7,495 bases of DNA, taken from assembly GCA_003454135.1 (NCBI GenBank), contig DMKW01000113.1:8451-15945 (forward strand), written 5' to 3'. The DNA comes from Microbacteriaceae bacterium (GTDB taxonomy: Bacteria; Actinomycetota; Actinomycetes; Actinomycetales; Microbacteriaceae). Each line of letters starts with the position of its first letter. The stretch's first letter is position 1. Shown here in pieces: positions 5,316-7,495 of the stretch. Both the position numbers and the translations under genes were made by a program. Below the pieces are notes generated by a model. That model had not been told where the DNA came from, did no database searches, and saw nothing but the letters and a program-made list of their open reading frames with translations.

Positions 5316-5669
5316 TTAGGACGCCCGCCCGCGTGGCACCCGCGGCCGAACGAGCGCGTGGCTGGAGCTCAGCAACTGCTCGACCAGCTCATCCGGAACT
5401 CCACCGTCGAGCACGATCGTGACCCAGTGCTTCTTGTTGAGGTGGTAGCCGGGCGTGACCTGCGGGAACTCCGCTCGCAGGGCGATGCTCTCCTCGGGGT
5501 CGCACTTGAGGGAGACCGCGAGTGGCTCGCTCGCGAGCGGGCTGAGCGCGAAGATCTTGCCGTTGCCGCTCGTCTTGAAGACGCTCGTCTCCTCGCCGAA
5601 GGGGAACGTCTCGATCGCCTGGGGCAGGGCCAGGCAGAATTCGCGCAGGGCATCCGGGGTCATGCGCAC
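5316..5669 (-). CDS. MmcQ/YjbR family protein
   Basis: A 117-residue cytoplasmic protein covering the whole family. Hallmarks in order are MTPDALREFCLALPQAIETFPFGEETSVFK (3-32), GKIFALSPL (37-45), VSLKCDPEESIALRAEFPQVTPGYHLNKKHW (52-82) and PDELVEQLLSSSHALV (91-106). The family has a CyaY-like alpha/beta fold; some members are described as DNA-binding, but the physiological role is generally unknown. The GTG at 5669 is preferred, since AAGG lies 7 bases upstream; ATG at 5663, two codons in, is the alternative. The gene is downstream of the cold-shock/DUF1294 gene on the same strand with a 110-base gap, so it may have its own promoter, though none is clear. The C-terminal RPRVPRGRAS is a basic tail beyond the conserved domain. 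Its 3' end faces palindrome copy 2. Confidence 0.9.
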   Translation of the reverse strand: MRMTPDALREFCLALPQAIETFPFGEETSVFKTSGNGKIFALSPLASEPLAVSLKCDPEESIALRAEFPQVTPGYHLNKKHWVTIVLDGGVPDELVEQLLSSSHALVRPRVPRGRAS

Positions 5670-5779
5670 TGGTCGGCCTTGTCGATCGTTTCTACGTCAC
5701 CGTCTGGCACGGTTGCTCCGTTTCGTCGAGGTCCGCCGTCTTAGCCTGCATCCTGCGGCGAACGGTGAGTAGCGCCGGG

Positions 5780-6460
5780 TCACAAGCCGGTGACGGTGGA
5801 GAGGAGAGAGCCAAAACTCGGCGACGCGAGGGTGACGAACGCCACGACGTTGAGCAGCACCGTGCCCCAGAACGCCAGCTGGAACCTGCCCTTGCGCGTC
5901 TTGTGGCGCAGCCGCTGCTGGGCGAAAATCGCGCCGGGCCAGCCGCCGAGGAGGCCGAGCACGAGAAGAGTGCTTTCGGATGTTCGCCACCGGCCTGCCG
6001 TTGCGGCCGCCTTGTCGGATGCGTAGGCGACATAGCCGAGCACGCTCATGACGAGGTACAGCCCGATCGGCCAGTACGGCAGGGCCCAGACGATGCTCAC
6101 GAGCACGTACAACGCGACGAAGGCGAGGATCGCGAGGTAGCTCACCGGGCTCTGGTTCGGCGGAGCCGGCTTGCGGCGGGGCTTCGCCGCGGTCGGTTTT
6201 GTGGCGCGGGGTTTGGCGATGGATGCTGCAACCGGCCTCACGCGCGTCGCCTGTTCACGTCCGCCCGGGGCCGCATCCATCTGGAACGCCAGCAGCTCCC
6301 CGGCGAACGGTCGGGTCTCGCGCGGCGCAAAGCCCGAGATGTGCACGAACACGTTTCGACCCCCGTCGATCGGCGTGATGAAGCCGAAGCCGCGCTCATC
6401 GTTCCAGGTAGTGAGGGTGCCTTGGCTGCGCCCTGCGACGGGTTCGTGTACGTCGACCAT
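5780..6460 (-). CDS. Cold-shock domain fused to DUF1294 membrane domain
   Basis: A 226-residue two-domain protein. Residues 12-76 are an OB-fold cold-shock domain with the RNA/DNA-binding motifs GFGFI (24-28) and VFVHI (37-41). A basic Lys/Pro/Ala linker spans 79-103. Residues 105-215 are a DUF1294 membrane domain with about four hydrophobic segments (107-126, 131-146, 164-182, 196-213) and its signature residues YASDKAA (146-152), RWRTSESTLL (157-166), GGWPGA (172-177) and RHKTRKGRF (185-193). The fusion implies nucleic-acid binding held at the inner face of the membrane; no function is established that I can cite. The ATG at 6460 has no Shine-Dalgarno but has TAAGAT correctly spaced for a leaderless start. 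It follows the flavin monooxygenase gene by 42 bases on the same strand. Confidence 0.9.
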   Translation of the reverse strand: MVDVHEPVAGRSQGTLTTWNDERGFGFITPIDGGRNVFVHISGFAPRETRPFAGELLAFQMDAAPGGREQATRVRPVAASIAKPRATKPTAAKPRRKPAPPNQSPVSYLAILAFVALYVLVSIVWALPYWPIGLYLVMSVLGYVAYASDKAAATAGRWRTSESTLLVLGLLGGWPGAIFAQQRLRHKTRKGRFQLAFWGTVLLNVVAFVTLASPSFGSLLSTVTGL

Positions 6461-6466
6461 GAACCG

Positions 6467-6472
6467 ATCTTA
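6467..6472 (-). promoter_or_regulatory. Candidate leaderless -10 element for the cold-shock/DUF1294 gene
   Basis: On the minus strand the hexamer TAAGAT fits TANNNT and ends exactly 6 bases before the ATG at 6460, placing the predicted transcript start on the ATG itself. No ribosome-binding sequence is present and no good -35 box is visible. It lies in the 42-base gap after the monooxygenase gene, so the gene could be expressed apart from its upstream neighbour. Confidence 0.45.
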
Positions 6473-6502
6473 ATGCGGTCTCTCTCCGACGGTGAGGACC
6501 GT

Positions 6503-7495
6503 CTAGACCGTGGCGCCGTTCATCGCGTCCGCCGTGAGTTCTACCGAGCGCAAGCGGTCGGCGACGTCGCGGGACTGGTGCGCGATGATGAGCTCGTCGG
6601 CCCCTGTCGATGCGGCGAACTCCTCGAGGAACGCGCGCACCTCGGAGGGCGTACCCACCGCCGAGTACCGCATCATGTTGGCGATATCGCGACCCTCGGG
6701 CGTGGCGAGGAAGGCGTCTATCTGCTCGTCGGTGTAGTCCGGGGCGGACGGCCCGCGGGCGATCATGCCGCGCACCCGGGAGCGGCGGGTCGTCTCGAAC
6801 TGGCGGTTCGCATTCGACGCGTCCTCGGCGGCGATGACGTTTACGCCGACGATGACGTGCGGCTTGGCGAGCTGCTGTGACTGCTGGAAGTCACGGCGGT
6901 AGGCGGCGACCGCCTCGTACAGGGAGTTCGGCGCGAAGTGAGACGCGAACGCGTACGGCAGGCCGAGCGCCGCGGCGAGCTGGGCGCCGAAGAGGGAGGA
7001 ACCGAGGATGTAGAGGGGCACGTTGGTGCCGCCGCCGGGCACGGCCTGCACACCGGGGATGATCGACTCGCCGCGAAGGTAGGACTGGAGTTCGAGCACA
7101 TCTTGCGGAAACTGGTCGGATGCCCGCGGGTCGCGTCGCATCGCCCGAGCGGTGTTCTGGTCGCTGCCCGGGGCGCGGCCGAGGCCCAGGTCGATGCGAC
7201 CGGGGTAGAGCTCGGCGAGGGTGCCGAACTGTTCGGCGATCGTGAGCGGCGAGTGGTTCGGCAGCATGACGCCGCCGGCGCCGAGCCGGATCGTCTGCGT
7301 GTGGGCGGCGACGTGGCCGATCAGCACGCTCGTGGCCGACGAGGCGATCGTCGGCATATTGTGGTGCTCCGCATACCAGACGCGCGTGTAGCCATGCTTT
7401 TCGGCGGTCTGGGCGAGCGCGACGCTCGCCGCGAAGCTCTCCCGAGCGGTCTGCCCCGGCGCGATGGGGGCGAGGTCGAGGATGGACAGCGGGAT
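6503..7495 (-). CDS. LLM-class flavin-dependent oxidoreductase (5' end cut by window)
   Basis: 330 residues are visible. The gene runs off the right edge: the minus-strand frame is open from 7495, beginning IPLSILDLAPIAPGQT, so only a few N-terminal residues are missing, and the internal ATG at 7357 is not the start. The pattern is that of bacterial luciferase-like monooxygenases of the single-component 'group 1' type: GYTRVWYAEHHNMPTIASSA (about 36-55), IRLGAGGVMLPNHSPL, AEQFGTLAELYPGRIDLGLGRAPG and YILGSSLFGAQLAAALGLPYAFASHF. These elements build the TIM barrel and the FMN (F420 in some relatives) pocket. The C-terminal GTPSEVRAFLEEFAASTGADELII also fits. The enzyme would oxidise a small organic molecule using flavin; the substrate is unknown. 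It is the upstream neighbour of the cold-shock/DUF1294 gene (42 bases), with no obvious functional link. Confidence 0.93.
   Translation of the reverse strand: MPLSILDLAPIAPGQTARESFAASVALAQTAEKHGYTRVWYAEHHNMPTIASSATSVLIGHVAAHTQTIRLGAGGVMLPNHSPLTIAEQFGTLAELYPGRIDLGLGRAPGSDQNTARAMRRDPRASDQFPQDVLELQSYLRGESIIPGVQAVPGGGTNVPLYILGSSLFGAQLAAALGLPYAFASHFAPNSLYEAVAAYRRDFQQSQQLAKPHVIVGVNVIAAEDASNANRQFETTRRSRVRGMIARGPSAPDYTDEQIDAFLATPEGRDIANMMRYSAVGTPSEVRAFLEEFAASTGADELIIAHQSRDVADRLRSVELTADAMNGATV

Noticed and set aside
5765..6880. Plus-strand reading frame of 371 residues
   Set aside because: Antisense to the cold-shock/DUF1294 and flavin monooxygenase genes, which have unmistakable motifs; the frame stays open because of high GC.

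Overview
The window is GC-rich and uses GC-ending codons. Its genes resemble actinobacterial families, most likely Microbacteriaceae or a close relative. This is judged from protein character alone, with no database comparison.

Layout. Positions 75-425 (+) encode a small YciI/DGPF-type protein. Positions 518-1771 (+) form a tight cassette: an unrecognised 201-residue protein whose 3' end overlaps a ribbon-helix-helix VapB antitoxin gene, which in turn overlaps its VapC PIN-domain RNase toxin gene by ATGA. Positions 1772-2125 hold no intact gene. They contain a long imperfect palindrome, a partial extra copy of it, and what looks like the 3' end of a decayed minus-strand gene. Positions 2126-2935 (+) encode an exported or membrane-anchored HNH (DUF1524/GmrSD C-terminal-like) nuclease, convergent with a pRiA4b ORF-3 family gene (2999-4375, -). 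Divergent from that is an M50-type membrane metallopeptidase reading frame (to 5193, +) that has no ATG, GTG or TTG before its HELGH motif. A second, perfect copy of the palindrome lies at 5233-5292. The rest is on the minus strand: an MmcQ/YjbR protein, a cold-shock domain fused to a DUF1294 membrane domain, and a luciferase-like flavin monooxygenase cut by the right edge.

How the parts relate. The only clearly cooperating genes are vapB and vapC, possibly with the overlapping upstream gene. The remainder look like single-gene units. The most unusual signals are the dispersed palindrome, which sits at the convergent ends of genes in both places (one neighbour being the decayed gene); the missing start codon of the metallopeptidase; the gene remnant at 1960-2094; and -10-like hexamers placed exactly where leaderless transcripts would need them upstream of vapB and the cold-shock/DUF1294 gene. 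I saw no clear defence island, phage genes, CRISPR array, RNA gene or transposase.
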